Below are positions 16,813 through 25,977 of a DNA stretch of 64,000 bases, piece after piece. Numbering within the stretch: position 1 is the stretch's first letter; each line of letters opens with the position of its first letter. Source of the stretch: Streptomyces sp. TLI_171 (lineage in GTDB: Bacteria > Actinomycetota > Actinomycetes > Streptomycetales > Streptomycetaceae); assembly GCF_003610255.1 (NCBI RefSeq), contig NZ_RAPS01000001.1, positions 1,240,001-1,304,000 on the forward strand, read 5' to 3'. The notes under the pieces were generated by a model that worked only from the letters and a program-made list of their open reading frames with translations, did not search any database and was not told the origin of the DNA. Both the position numbers and the translations under genes were made by a program.

Positions 16813-19800
16813 CTACTTCAGGTACGGCCCGTCGACGCCGATCTTGCCGGGCGCGGCGTTCTTGCCGCCCAGGTCGAGCACGTACACCCGCAGGTTGCCC
16901 TTGCCGGGGGCGGTGATGGACAGGGTGCCGTTGGCGACGGTGCGGACGTCACCGGTGACGGCGTCCTTGTAGGTGCCGTTGGGGATGCCGGTGAAGGTGG
17001 CGGCGTCGGTGACGGTGACCAGGGCGAAGGAGTCGACGCCGCTGGCGGAGTCGGTGTAGCGGCGCTTGAAGGACATGCCACCGCTGACGCCGTCGGTGGA
17101 GTACTGGCCCATCTGCAGGGCGGGGATCGCCCGGCGGATCTGGTTGAGCCGCTGCACCTGCTTGACCAGCGGCTGCTGCAGCGTGCTGGCGACGGCGCCG
17201 CTGGCGGCGGAGACCACCGAGAAGTCGGAGGCGGTGACGGCGCCCTCGACGTGGTCGCCGTAGTAGGCGCGACCGGTGGTGGCGAGCGGGCAGGACGGGC
17301 CGCAGTCGATCTGCTTGCCGGCCTGGAACTCGATCTCGGAGCCGTAGTACAGGGTCGGGATGCCGCGGAAGGTCCACATCAGCGCCATGTTCTCGGCCCA
17401 GGCGTCGGTGCCTCCGGTGTAGCGCACGCTGGACTTGTTCGGCCCGTAGTCGTGGCTGTCGACGTACACCACGTTGTAGGTGGCGTCGTTGGTGGAGTCG
17501 TCGGAGTCCTTGCCGTTGCCGAAGGCGTTGTGCGCGTCACCGAAGTTCATGTGCATCCGCATGTCGATGATGTTCATGCCGGAGAACTTCGAGTGGTCGG
17601 GCGCGTGGTAGGTGTTGCCGTCCAGGAAGGCGTTGGTGGACGTCGGCTGGTTGCCGGTGCCGAGCTGCTCCTCGTAGTTGTACTGGTCGAGGGCGGCCTG
17701 CACGTCGTCGCTGGTGTAGTCCTTGCGCTCCTTCCAGGTGTAGAACTGCGCGGAGTGGTTGACCGAGCCGCGGTTCCACTTGTCGTTGACGAACGCCGCG
17801 ACCTCGCCGAAGACGAAGAAGTTCTGCGCCTTGGCCGGACCCCAGTCCTGGGTGACGCGCTGCTGGATCGCGGGCAGGAAGCGGCGGTTCCAGGTGACCC
17901 GCGGGACGTGCACGGCGGTGTCGACCCGGAAGCCGTCCACGCCCATGTCGATGTACTTGTTGTACGCGCCGATCAGGTAGTTCTGGACGTCGGCGTTCTC
18001 GGTGTTGAAGTCCGCCAGGTCGTCGGCCAGCCAGCAGGAGCGCGAGTCCTCGCCCTCCCAGTTGCCGATCCAGCACTGGTGGAAGTACTTGGACGGGAAC
18101 ATGCCCGACGTCGGGCTCGGCCACTGGCAGTTGTAGATGGTGTAGCCCTCGGGGCTCTTGTACTGCGTCGGGTTGCCCCAGCCCACGCAGGTCTGTCCGG
18201 CGGGCTGGGTGGTGGACCACAGGTCGCCGTTGTAGTACGACTTGCCGCTCTTCGGCTCGACGGTCAGGCCGTCGTACTCGAAGCCGGGCTGCTTCTCGTC
18301 GTAGTACCAGGACCACTGGGCGTCCCGGACGCCGTACACGGTTGGCACGTACAGGCCCTTGGCGCCCCACCGGGAGCTGTGGTTGTAGACCACGTCCTGG
18401 TAGATCTTGATGCCCTTGGCGTGAGCGGCGTTGATCAGGTCCTGGTAGGAGGCGCCGGCCGACTCCAGGCGCGGGTCGACCTTGTAGAAGTCGTAGCCGT
18501 GGTAGCCGTGGTAGTCGTAGTCGGAGCGGTTGAGGACGACCGGGGTGATCCAGACCGCGGAGAAGCCCAGGCCCTTGATGTAGTCGAGCTTCTGCACCAG
18601 GCCCTTGAAGTCGCCGCGGAACATCGGGTCGTTGTTGGCCGCGTTGCCGGACTTCACGTCCTGGTTGCCGCCCCGGTCGTTCGACGTGTCGCCGTCGTAG
18701 AACCGGGCGGTGAGCACGAAGTAGATCGGGTCCTTGCGCGGGTCGGTGCCGATCATCTGGCCGGCCGTGGGCGCCGGCGGGGCGTCACCGGTGGTGGCGA
18801 CCGCGGCGGCGGAGGCGGCCGAGACGTTCCCGGCGGCGTCGATCGCCTTCACCGTGTAGGTGTAGACGGTGCGCGCCTCCAGGCCGGTGTCGGAGTAGAC
18901 CGTCGAGCCGACGTTGAGCACCGAGGTGCCCTTGGTGCCGCCGGAACGGGTCACCTGATAGCCCGTCACCTTGGTGTCGTCGGTGGACGGCTCCCAGGTC
19001 AGCACGATCGAGGTGTCGGTGGCGGTGGCGTTCACCGTGGTCGGCACGCTCGGCGCGGTGGTGTCGGGGACGACCGCCGCGCACGGGTCGGCGGCGTTCC
19101 CGGTGACCTTGCCGTTCTGCACGGTGCTGATGCCCGCCGGGACGACGTAGTTGGCGCCGTTGTTGCTGTCCCAGGTGCCGTTGCCGTTGTTGAAGGTGGC
19201 CGCCATGGTGGCCGCGCTGCCCAGCGACACGGTGCGCTTGTACCAGCCCGGGCAGGCCAGTGTCATGCCGATGCCGGGCACCGCCGTCCATGCTCCGCCC
19301 GCGGGGGCGTAGTGCAGGTTGACGATGGTCCAGCCGACCACGGCCGTCGAGTAGAACACGGTGGCGCTGTTCCCGGCCGGCGTGGTGCTGCTGGCGGACG
19401 GGGTCGGGGACGGGGAGGCCGACGCACCGGCGCTCGCGCTCGCCGACGCGGAGGCGCCGGCACTCGCGCTGGGGCCGGCACTGGTGGAGGCGCTCGGGCT
19501 CGGGCTGGTGGCGGCGCACGGCTCGGTGCTGCCGACCACGCCGTCCTTGACCGTCACCACGCCGGTGCCCAGGGCGTAGTTCCTGCCGCCGTTGTTGTCC
19601 CAGGTGCCCGAGCCGTTGTTGAAGGTGGCCTGCAGGCCGTTCGCGGTACCGAGGCTGACGGTCTTTCGGACCCAGTCGGTGCAGGCTGCCTCCATCGCGA
19701 CGCCCGGGACGGTGGTCCAGGTGCCGCCGTTGGGTGCGTAGTGCAGGTCGTACGCCGCCCAGTTGCGGGTCTTGGTGTAGTAGTACACCGTCGCGCTCGC

Positions 19801-20292
19801 GCCGCTGCTCGACTGGCCGGGGCTCGGCGAGGGGCTGGGCGAGGGGGTGCCGCCGTTGTCGGCGCCGCACGGGTCGCTGTGGGCGATCACGCCGTCCTTG
19901 ACCACCACGGTGCCGGTGCCCAGGGCGTAGTTCTTGCCGCCGTTGTTGTCCCAGGTGCCCGAGCCGTTGTTGAAGGTGGCCTGCAGGCCGGTGGCGGTGC
20001 CCAGGTCGACGGTCTTCTTCACCCAGTCGGTGCAGGCCGCCTCCATGGCGGTGCCCGGCACGGTGGTCCAGCTCCCGCCGTCCGGGGCCCAATGCAGGTT
20101 GTACGTCGACCAGTTGCGGGTCTTGGTGTAGTAGAAGACGGTGGCGGTGTTGCTGCTCGCCGCCGTCGTGTCGGTCGCCGCGCTCGCGGTGACGCCGAGC
20201 GGAGCCGTGGTCAGCAGGCCGGCGGTGAGCGCCGCCACCGCTGTCAGTACGGCGGCGATGGGGCGCCGCCTCTGCCGTGCTCGTCTGGTCAA
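16813..20292 (-). CDS. Secreted multimodular alpha-amylase (CBM25 x3, FN3, GH13)
   Basis: 1159 aa. Signal peptide (about 1-39, basic start then LTAVAALTAGLL), three CBM25-type starch-binding modules at about 47-140, 166-258 and 309-405, each with WTTVPG-like and FNNGxGTWDxNxGxNY motifs, separated by Pro/Ser and Ala/Ser-rich linkers; an FN3 module (about 414-500); then a GH13 catalytic domain (about 507-1140). Region I is DVVYNHSS (about 636), region II GFRVDTAVHV with the nucleophile Asp (about 787), region III FVFGEV with the acid/base Glu (about 827), region IV VDSHDYGP (about 946). All three catalytic acids are kept. The start is TTG at 20292 behind GAGGGA; a nearby ATG is in another frame. 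Expected to hydrolyse raw starch outside the cell. Confidence 0.92.
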   Translation of the reverse strand: MTRRARQRRRPIAAVLTAVAALTAGLLTTAPLGVTASAATDTTAASSNTATVFYYTKTRNWSTYNLHWAPDGGSWTTVPGTAMEAACTDWVKKTVDLGTATGLQATFNNGSGTWDNNGGKNYALGTGTVVVKDGVIAHSDPCGADNGGTPSPSPSPSPGQSSSGASATVYYYTKTRNWAAYDLHYAPNGGTWTTVPGVAMEAACTDWVRKTVSLGTANGLQATFNNGSGTWDNNGGRNYALGTGVVTVKDGVVGSTEPCAATSPSPSASTSAGPSASAGASASASASAGASASPSPTPSASSTTPAGNSATVFYSTAVVGWTIVNLHYAPAGGAWTAVPGIGMTLACPGWYKRTVSLGSAATMAATFNNGNGTWDSNNGANYVVPAGISTVQNGKVTGNAADPCAAVVPDTTAPSVPTTVNATATDTSIVLTWEPSTDDTKVTGYQVTRSGGTKGTSVLNVGSTVYSDTGLEARTVYTYTVKAIDAAGNVSAASAAAVATTGDAPPAPTAGQMIGTDPRKDPIYFVLTARFYDGDTSNDRGGNQDVKSGNAANNDPMFRGDFKGLVQKLDYIKGLGFSAVWITPVVLNRSDYDYHGYHGYDFYKVDPRLESAGASYQDLINAAHAKGIKIYQDVVYNHSSRWGAKGLYVPTVYGVRDAQWSWYYDEKQPGFEYDGLTVEPKSGKSYYNGDLWSTTQPAGQTCVGWGNPTQYKSPEGYTIYNCQWPSPTSGMFPSKYFHQCWIGNWEGEDSRSCWLADDLADFNTENADVQNYLIGAYNKYIDMGVDGFRVDTAVHVPRVTWNRRFLPAIQQRVTQDWGPAKAQNFFVFGEVAAFVNDKWNRGSVNHSAQFYTWKERKDYTSDDVQAALDQYNYEEQLGTGNQPTSTNAFLDGNTYHAPDHSKFSGMNIIDMRMHMNFGDAHNAFGNGKDSDDSTNDATYNVVYVDSHDYGPNKSSVRYTGGTDAWAENMALMWTFRGIPTLYYGSEIEFQAGKQIDCGPSCPLATTGRAYYGDHVEGAVTASDFSVVSAASGAVASTLQQPLVKQVQRLNQIRRAIPALQMGQYSTDGVSGGMSFKRRYTDSASGVDSFALVTVTDAATFTGIPNGTYKDAVTGDVRTVANGTLSITAPGKGNLRVYVLDLGGKNAAPGKIGVDGPYLK

Positions 20293-20359
20293 GGGGGTGT
20301 CCCTCGGTCATGGCCGCAGGCGGTGGGGACTGCCTCACGGCAGGGGGTGGGTGGGGGAG

Positions 20360-20380
20360 CTTGCGCAAGAGCATGCAAGG
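20360..20380. promoter_or_regulatory. MalR/Reg1-like operator of the amylase gene
   Basis: Contains CTTGCGCAAG (20360-20369) and a further TGCAAG half-site (20374-20379). Repeats of TGCAAG/CTTGCA are the known operator units for the LacI-type regulator MalR/Reg1 in streptomycete amylase promoters. The site lies about ten bases downstream of the putative -10, so a bound repressor would block initiation or elongation. Another half-site is at 20474-20479. Confidence 0.55.
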
Positions 20381-20389
20381 ACTTCCAGG

Positions 20390-20418
20390 AGGTTACTGAG
20401 CCATGACCAGCCTGTAAA
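20390..20418 (-). promoter_or_regulatory. Predicted promoter of the amylase gene
   Basis: Reading leftwards, TTTACA (20418-20413), 17 bases, TAACCT (20395-20390): a well-formed sigma-70-type promoter about 90 bases upstream of the TTG start, immediately followed by the MalR-like repeats. Confidence 0.55.
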
Positions 20419-20576
20419 GACTCCTTGAGACACCCCACGACGGCTCAATTCCGGGCAATACCACGCCATCTGATGCAAGATCTTTCCGAAACTCGTCAGC
20501 ACGCCGGAGGGAACGCCGGCAGGGCGACGTCGGCATCCGGACCACCCGACCACCTGACCACCGCGCGGGGTTGTCG

Positions 20577-20999
20577 TCAGCGGATGTCGTGGTCCGGGTG
20601 CGCCAGGTCGTACGCGTGCCTCGCTTCGGCGATGACAGCACGGTGAGCGAGGGACCAGTCGGCAAGGGCCTTGACCAGGTGGGTCAGGCCGGCCCCGGTC
20701 CCGGTCAGACGGTAGTCGACCTGGGCGGGCACGGTCGGGTACACGGTGCGCAGCACGAGGCCGTCGCGTTCGAGCCTGCGCACCGTGAGGGTGAGCATGC
20801 GCTGGGAGATGCCGTCGACGCCGCGTTGGAGCTCCCGGAACCGGCGCGGCCCGCCGGCGAGTTCGACGATCACGAGCACCGACCACTTGTCCCCGATGCG
20901 GTCCAGGACGTCGCGGATGCCGCAGTCGGGATGGTCCTCGCGTCCGCAGGGGGCGAGTTCGGCGGGGGTCGTGGTTACCCCGGTGTGCGTGAGTGACAT
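20577..20999 (-). CDS. HxlR-family transcriptional regulator
   Basis: 140-aa winged-helix regulator. The signature runs CGIRDVLDRIGDKWSVLVIVELAGGPRRFRELQRGVDGISQRMLTLTVRRLERDGLV in short, with the N-terminal Cys typical of redox- or aldehyde-sensing HxlR members and the beta wing VYPTVPAQVDYRLT. ATG at 20999. It is divergent from an NmrA-like SDR gene with 87 bases between starts, so it most probably controls that gene and itself, as is usual for HxlR/oxidoreductase pairs. Confidence 0.9.
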   Translation of the reverse strand: MSLTHTGVTTTPAELAPCGREDHPDCGIRDVLDRIGDKWSVLVIVELAGGPRRFRELQRGVDGISQRMLTLTVRRLERDGLVLRTVYPTVPAQVDYRLTGTGAGLTHLVKALADWSLAHRAVIAEARHAYDLAHPDHDIR

Positions 21000-21045
21000 T
21001 GAACTGCCTCCTTGTGGGCGGTGAGCGTGCGGTCGAGGATCAAGC

Positions 21046-21066
21046 GTAGTTACCGATGAGAACCAC
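21046..21066. promoter_or_regulatory. Candidate HxlR operator
   Basis: An imperfect dyad, GTAGTTACC then AGAACCAC, sits in the 87-base gap between the divergent HxlR and SDR genes. HxlR-type operators are commonly GTAGTTAC-like dyads; the match is partial. Confidence 0.4.
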
Positions 21067-21086
21067 GACGGAGGACGGCGACTGAC

Positions 21087-21908
21087 ATGATCTTGGTGAC
21101 CGGAGCGAACGGAAACCTCGGCTCGGCCACGCTCGCCACGCTGCGTGCTCGCGGCATCGTCGCGACGGGCGGCAGCCGCACGCCGGCCGAGGGGATGCGG
21201 CGTCTCGACTTCGACGACCGCCCGGGCCTCGACCTCGCCGGTGTGTCGACCCTGGTGCTGGTCTCCGCCGGCTACGCCGAGGACGACCGGGTCGTCGGGC
21301 GGCACGCGGCAGTCCTGGACGCCGCCGTCCGCGACGGCGTCCGCCACGTCGTCTACACGAGCCTGACCGGTGCCGGCGACCATCTCGGCTTCGCGCTCGC
21401 GCACCGTGCGACCGAGCGGCTGGTGCGGGCGAGCGGAGTGCCGTGGACGATCCTGCGCAACGGCCTGTACGCCGAACTCTTCGGCGCCCTCCTGATGTGG
21501 ACCGGCGAGGGGATGGAGTCCGCGTTCGGCGACGGTGCGCTGGCCGCGGTCGCGCGCGAGGACCTCGCCGACGCCGCGGCAACCGTTGCGGCGGACCCGG
21601 CACCGCACAGCGGGCGCAGCTACGAGCTCGTCGGCACACCGGTCACGGCCGCGCAGGTGGCCGACCGGCTCGGCGTGCCGCACCGCACCATCGGTCTGGG
21701 CGAGTACCGGCGCCGGCTCCTCGACGAGACGGCGGGGCTGCTGCCGTTCCAGCCGCCGATGCTCGCCTCGATCGCCACCGGCATCCGACACGGCTTCCTG
21801 GGCGGCACCTCCCCCGACCTGGCCCGCCTGCTCGGCCGTCCGGTCCGTGATCCGCTGGCCGCGGCCGTCGCGGTTGCCTCGGCCGCGAGGCCGGAAGCCC
21901 GCGGGTAG
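21087..21908 (+). CDS. NmrA-like NAD(P)H-binding SDR (QorB-like quinone oxidoreductase)
   Basis: 273-aa atypical SDR. Nucleotide-binding ILVTGANGNLGSATLATL at the N-terminus; VVYTSLTGAGDH at about 90; WTILRNGLYAELF at about 125; REDLADAAATV at about 155, as in QorB/NmrA proteins that lack the classical catalytic Tyr-Lys pair. Probably reduces quinones or senses the redox state of NADP(H). Under likely control of the divergent HxlR regulator. Confidence 0.85.
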   Translation: MILVTGANGNLGSATLATLRARGIVATGGSRTPAEGMRRLDFDDRPGLDLAGVSTLVLVSAGYAEDDRVVGRHAAVLDAAVRDGVRHVVYTSLTGAGDHLGFALAHRATERLVRASGVPWTILRNGLYAELFGALLMWTGEGMESAFGDGALAAVAREDLADAAATVAADPAPHSGRSYELVGTPVTAAQVADRLGVPHRTIGLGEYRRRLLDETAGLLPFQPPMLASIATGIRHGFLGGTSPDLARLLGRPVRDPLAAAVAVASAARPEARG

Positions 21909-22053
21909 CAGCGGGCGCCGAACGCCCGGCGGCGAACGGAGTCCTGCCCGCGATCGTGGCGGCCGCACTCACGTGCCTCCCGAACCGGCTCCGCCGGGGC
22001 AGGCAGCATGCGCCAGTCACGGTGCCCGGGAGCACACCACCTCGTGCTCCTCT

Positions 22054-22239
22054 CATCGCCACCCCGCAGCCGAGCAGCCCGGCCCGGGGCCCGAACGCGT
22101 CGGCGAGCGCACCCCAGGCGGGGTTGGCGGCCGTGAGGGCCGCGCTCGGGACGAGGGTGAGCAGCGCCTGCACGCGACCCAGGTGGGTGGTGGGCGCTGT
22201 GGACAGCGCCAGGGGGCCGAGGTGGCAGGCGAAGAGACT
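22054..22239 (-). pseudogene. Remnant of an MFS transporter gene
   Basis: One minus-strand frame reads a continuous MFS-like piece of about 60 residues: LALSTAPTTHLGRVQALLTL, then GALADAFGPRAGLLG, which is the loop after helix 2 with the G-x-L-A-D-x-x-G-x-R motif of drug/H+ antiporters. No start codon or other transporter parts flank it, and downstream reading loses resemblance. It fills most of the 397-base gap between the SDR and PucR genes. Probably a decayed fragment. Confidence 0.4.
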
Positions 22240-22305
22240 GGAACCGGCGCCGACCGGCCAGCCCGGAGCCGGCGGAGCCGGGACCGTCCCGCCCGGCCGC
22301 CGGGC

Positions 22306-23526
22306 TCATTCCAGTGGGTCGCGGACCACGCCGGGGAGGTGCAGCACCGCCTGCAGGGCGATGTACAACTCCGCGGAGTCCAGCCGCCGTTCGAAGGAGC
22401 GGCCGGAGAGCTGCTCGATCCGGCGGAGCCGGTAGCGGATGGTGTTGGGGTGGCAGTACAGCAGCTTGGCGGCCTTGTCGGCGGAGCCGTCGACGGCGAA
22501 CCAGGTGGCCATCGTGGAGAGCAGCTGTTCGCGCTGGCTGTCGGGCAGTTCCATCACGGGGCCGAGCACCTGGTTGCCGATCCGGGAGGCGGTGGAGGGG
22601 GCGCTGGCGACCAGCATCGGCAGCGGGTTGTCGTCGAACAGGGTGACGGTCTCGTCGGGGCGGGCGGAGCTGGCGAGCGCGACCTGCGCCAGGTGCAGCG
22701 CCTGCGGGGTCTGGTCGAGGCGGGTGTAGCAGGGGCTGACACCGGCCCGCCGGACGGTCTGCTGCCGGAGGGTGTCGACCAGCTGGTCGATCGCGGCGGC
22801 GGCCCGCATCGAGACGATGCCGATGTGCGCGTCGGGGGTGAGTCGCCAGGCGGAGCCCATGTCGTGCTCGCGCAGGGTGGGTTCGATGTCGGGCAGGGCC
22901 TGCCGGGCCAGGCCGGGGGCGTGCGCGACGACCACGGCGAAGGTGCCGTCGTACGGCAGGGTGAGCATGTCGGCGGCCTCCAGCACGGAGCCGGGGTTGC
23001 CCATGCCGCCGCGCAGCACCACGTCGACCAGCGCGGAGCGTTCCTGGTCGCGGCGGACCATCAGCAGCGCCGCGGTCTCGTTGAAGGCGTTCATCATGGC
23101 GGTGGTCGACTCCTCGTTGAACCGCCACACGTAGGTCGCCATCTGCACCAGGTCCTCGCTGGAGGCGAGGCCGTGGCGCAGCGACTCGGCGGCCATGGTC
23201 TCCCACAGGTGGGCGAAGCCGATCCGGAACGCGGACTGCACCGTGGCCAGCGGAACGCCCTGTTCGGCGCGCAGCCGCCCGGTGCGGCGCGGGGCCTCCA
23301 GGCAGAGCTCCTCCTCGTGGCCGAGCCGGCGCAGGGTGAACTCGATGTTGCTGCGGACGGACTCGGTGAGGTCGCCGGCGGGCAGCGGGCCGGCCGAGCG
23401 GTAGACGCTCATGCTGTCGCGGATGCGGCGGACCGTTTCCGCAGTGAGCGCCGGCAGTCGGGCCAGCAGGTGGCCGGCCAGTCGCGTGGCCGAGTCGGCC
23501 GGCGCGGCGGTGAGTTCGGTGCCCAT
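22306..23526 (-). CDS. PucR/CdaR-type transcriptional regulator
   Basis: 406 aa. The N-terminal 170 residues form the helical region with RAEQGVPLATVQSAFRIGF; a GGDEF-like degenerate central domain follows; the C-terminal PucR helix-turn-helix is clear: DGSADKAAKLLYCHPNTIRYRLRRI at about 350-375, then RRLDSAELYIALQAVLHL. These regulators answer to small metabolites in actinobacteria. No obvious target is adjacent: the SsgA-like gene is 314 bases away in the opposite direction, and that gap shows only a possible TACCCT -10 at 23780-23785. Confidence 0.88.
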   Translation of the reverse strand: MGTELTAAPADSATRLAGHLLARLPALTAETVRRIRDSMSVYRSAGPLPAGDLTESVRSNIEFTLRRLGHEEELCLEAPRRTGRLRAEQGVPLATVQSAFRIGFAHLWETMAAESLRHGLASSEDLVQMATYVWRFNEESTTAMMNAFNETAALLMVRRDQERSALVDVVLRGGMGNPGSVLEAADMLTLPYDGTFAVVVAHAPGLARQALPDIEPTLREHDMGSAWRLTPDAHIGIVSMRAAAAIDQLVDTLRQQTVRRAGVSPCYTRLDQTPQALHLAQVALASSARPDETVTLFDDNPLPMLVASAPSTASRIGNQVLGPVMELPDSQREQLLSTMATWFAVDGSADKAAKLLYCHPNTIRYRLRRIEQLSGRSFERRLDSAELYIALQAVLHLPGVVRDPLE

Positions 23527-23840
23527 GCCGCGAGCCTAGGCGGCGCGGTGCGGCGCGTTCGATCGGCGCGGGGGCGCGCCGCCGGCCGGGCACGCCGTGG
23601 GGCGGCCGGACGCCCGGGCTCCGCACGGGCGTTCCCCGGGTGAGGGGCCGGGTGGGGGTTGACGGCCCGTCAGGCGGTCGGCGGAGCGTTTTGTCGCGGC
23701 CCACAGACCGGGGCGGCCCGGGTCTGTTCGCCCGGACAGCGTTGGTGTCGCACGGCCCTGCGGGTGCGCCGGGCGGCTCTACCCTGCTGCTCGTACCAGT
23801 CCGGGGCCGCCGGGCCGGGCCGAGTGGAAAGACACCCGCG

Positions 23841-24263
23841 ATGGAATGCCCCGCCGAGCTGTGCCTCGACCTGGTGATGGACCTGCTGCTGTCGCCCGAG
23901 GAGGCCTTCCCCGTCCCGGCGCGACTCGGCTACTCCCCCGACGACCCGTACGCGGTTCACGTCGCCTTCCACGTCGACTCGACGCAGCCGATCGGCTGGT
24001 TCTTCGCCCGCGACCTGCTGGTCCAGGGCCTGCTGCGCCCCACCGGCCTGGGCGACGTGCGGATCTGGCCGGCCGTGGTGGACGGCCGCCGGACGGTCAC
24101 CCTGATGCTCTGCTCCCCGGAGGGCGACGCCTTCCTGCAGGCCCCCGCCGCCCAGCTGGCGGCCTGGGTGCGCCGCACCCTGCGGGCGGTCCCGCCGGGC
24201 GGCGCGGCCGAACGCGACCGGGTGGACCGCGCCCTGGACGCCCTGTTCGCCGCGAACGCCTGA
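23841..24263 (+). CDS. SsgA-family sporulation/cell-division regulator (SALP)
   Basis: 140 aa, the usual length. Visible: a LCLDLVMDLLLSPEEAFPVPARLGYSPDDPYAV-type start (PVPARLGY and DPYAV are family hallmarks), WFFARDLLVQGL, then GDVRIW and LMLCSPEGDAFLQAP. SsgA-like proteins occur only in morphologically complex actinomycetes and guide septum placement and spore-wall synthesis. Which paralogue (SsgA-SsgG) cannot be told. ATG chosen; upstream sequence is low-complexity. Confidence 0.93.
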   Translation: MECPAELCLDLVMDLLLSPEEAFPVPARLGYSPDDPYAVHVAFHVDSTQPIGWFFARDLLVQGLLRPTGLGDVRIWPAVVDGRRTVTLMLCSPEGDAFLQAPAAQLAAWVRRTLRAVPPGGAAERDRVDRALDALFAANA

Positions 24264-24296
24264 CCTTTCCGACGCCCGGTCAGCTCGGCCGCCCGG

Positions 24297-25160
24297 TCAG
24301 CGGGCCAGCCGGCCGAGCAGTCCGGAGGCCGCGGTGATGCCGACGGCGGTGGCCAGGGCGAGCACGCCGAAGTCCAGCGCCAAGTGGGACGGGGTGCCGA
24401 TGAGCAGGCCGCGCAGCGCGTCGACCTGGTAGCTGAGCGGGTTGGCCCGGCTGACGGCCTGCAGCCAGCCCGGCATCAGGTCGACGGGGTACAGCGCGTT
24501 GGAGCCGAAGAACAGCGGCATGGTGATGGCCTGGCCGATGCCCATCAGGCGGTCGCGGGTGAGCACGATGCCCGCGATGGTCATCGACAGGCAGGCGAAG
24601 AACGCCGAGCCGAGCACCACCGCCGCCGCGACGCCGAGCAGCCGCAGCGGGTTCCAGGTCATGCCGACGCCGAGCACGGCGGCGAGCAGCACCACCACGG
24701 CCGCCTGGATCACCGCCTTGACGCCCGCGGCGAACGCCTTCCCGGTGACCAGTGCGGCCCGCGGGGTCGGGGTGACCAGCAGTTTGGTCAGCACCCCGGA
24801 GTCCCGCTCCCAGATGATCATGATGCCGTAGAAGATCGCGATGAACATCGCGGACTGCGCGATGATGCCGGGCGCCAGGTAGTCCAGGTAGGGGATGCCG
24901 CCGGTCGGGATGGCCTTCAGCCGGGTGAAGGTCTCGCCGAAGATCAGCAGCCAGAGGGCCGGCTGCACCGCCCTGGTGTACAGCTCGGTGCGGTCGTGCC
25001 GAAGCTTCTGCAGTTCGACGGTGCACATCGCGAGCACCCGGGCGGGCACCACCCGCCAGCCGGTGCGGGCCCGCGGCGGCACCAGCAGCAGTCCCAACTC
25101 CGGCCCGACGGGCCCCTGTTCAGCCGACGCGGCGTGCGGTGCGGCGGGTGCGGCGGACAT
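24297..25160 (-). CDS. ABC transporter permease, DrrB/ABC-2 type
   Basis: 287 aa with six predicted helices: PALWLLIFGETFTRL, then YLDYLAPGIIAQSAMF (the ABC-2 signature region), and NALYPVDLMPGWLQAVSRANPLSY, close to the family end motif. Pairs with the adjacent ATPase to export drug-like compounds. Its ATG lies inside the ATPase gene (41-base overlap), so translation is coupled. Part of the MarR-ATPase-permease operon. Confidence 0.92.
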   Translation of the reverse strand: MSAAPAAPHAASAEQGPVGPELGLLLVPPRARTGWRVVPARVLAMCTVELQKLRHDRTELYTRAVQPALWLLIFGETFTRLKAIPTGGIPYLDYLAPGIIAQSAMFIAIFYGIMIIWERDSGVLTKLLVTPTPRAALVTGKAFAAGVKAVIQAAVVVLLAAVLGVGMTWNPLRLLGVAAAVVLGSAFFACLSMTIAGIVLTRDRLMGIGQAITMPLFFGSNALYPVDLMPGWLQAVSRANPLSYQVDALRGLLIGTPSHLALDFGVLALATAVGITAASGLLGRLAR

Positions 25161-25977
25161 CTCCGAAGTCTCCTTCCCCGGTGTCGTTGCTCAGCGCGCG
25201 GCCGGAGAAGTGCCGGAACACGTCGTCCAGGGTCGGCTCCGGCTGGGCCGGGTCCTCGGCCCGCACCTGTGCCTTCAGCTCCTCCGGGGTGCCGAGGGCG
25301 CGGATCCGGCCCCGGTCCATCAGGGCGATCCGGTCGCAGTGCCGGTCCGCCTCGTCCATGTAGTGGGTGGTGACCAGCACCGTCATGCCGGTGGCGCGGC
25401 GCACCGCCTCCACCCGTTCCCACACGCCTGCCCGGGCGATCGGGTCCAGGCCGATGGTCGGCTCGTCCAGCACCAGCAGCCGGGGTGCGCTGACCAGTGC
25501 CTGGGCCAGCTCCAGGCGGCGGACCATGCCGCCGGAGTAGGTGCCGGCCATCCGGTCGGCGGCCTCGGTCAGGTCGACCGCGGCCAGCGCCTGGGCGACC
25601 CGCTCGGCCCGCTCCGCCCGGGGCACGTCGAAGACCCGGGCGAACAGCGCCACGTTCTCCCGGCCGGTCAGACCGGCGTCCGCGGACAGCTGCTGCGGCA
25701 CGTAGCCGAGCAGGCGGCGCACCTCGCCGCGTTCGGCGGCGCAGTCGTGGCCGAACACCCGCACCATGCCGCGCGCCGTCGGCAGCAGCGTGGTGATCGC
25801 CCGGATCGTGGTGGTCTTGCCCGCGCCGTTCGGCCCGAGCAGCCCGAACACCTCGCCGGCCCGCACCACCAGGTCGACCCCGTCCACCGCCCGGGCGGCC
25901 TGCGCCTTCCCCCGGCCGCGGTGGAAGGTGTACGTCAACCCCCGGCAGTCGACGGCGCTCTGCCGCTCCCCGCTCAT
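25120..25977 (-). CDS. ABC transporter ATP-binding protein, DrrA type
   Basis: 285 aa. Walker A GPNGAGKTTTIR at about 48, Q-loop YVPQQLSAD at about 93, signature YSGGMVRRLELA at about 146, Walker B LLVLDEPTIGLDP at about 167, and the H-loop VTTHYMDEAD. The C-terminal extension with PTLDDVFRHFSG is typical of DrrA/daunorubicin-resistance ATPases. Start overlaps the MarR stop (ATGA). Confidence 0.93.
   Translation of the reverse strand: MSGERQSAVDCRGLTYTFHRGRGKAQAARAVDGVDLVVRAGEVFGLLGPNGAGKTTTIRAITTLLPTARGMVRVFGHDCAAERGEVRRLLGYVPQQLSADAGLTGRENVALFARVFDVPRAERAERVAQALAAVDLTEAADRMAGTYSGGMVRRLELAQALVSAPRLLVLDEPTIGLDPIARAGVWERVEAVRRATGMTVLVTTHYMDEADRHCDRIALMDRGRIRALGTPEELKAQVRAEDPAQPEPTLDDVFRHFSGRALSNDTGEGDFGDVRRTRRTARRVG

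Noticed and set aside
16813..20292. Twin-arginine export of the amylase
   Set aside because: The basic start has arginines but not the SRRxFLK-type pattern; the hydrophobic core is typical of Sec signals.
17251..20406. 1051-aa open frame on the plus strand opposite the amylase gene
   Set aside because: It is the mirror of a strongly coding minus-strand gene; composition is Val/Gly/Arg/His-rich with no domain, the usual antisense shadow in high-GC DNA.
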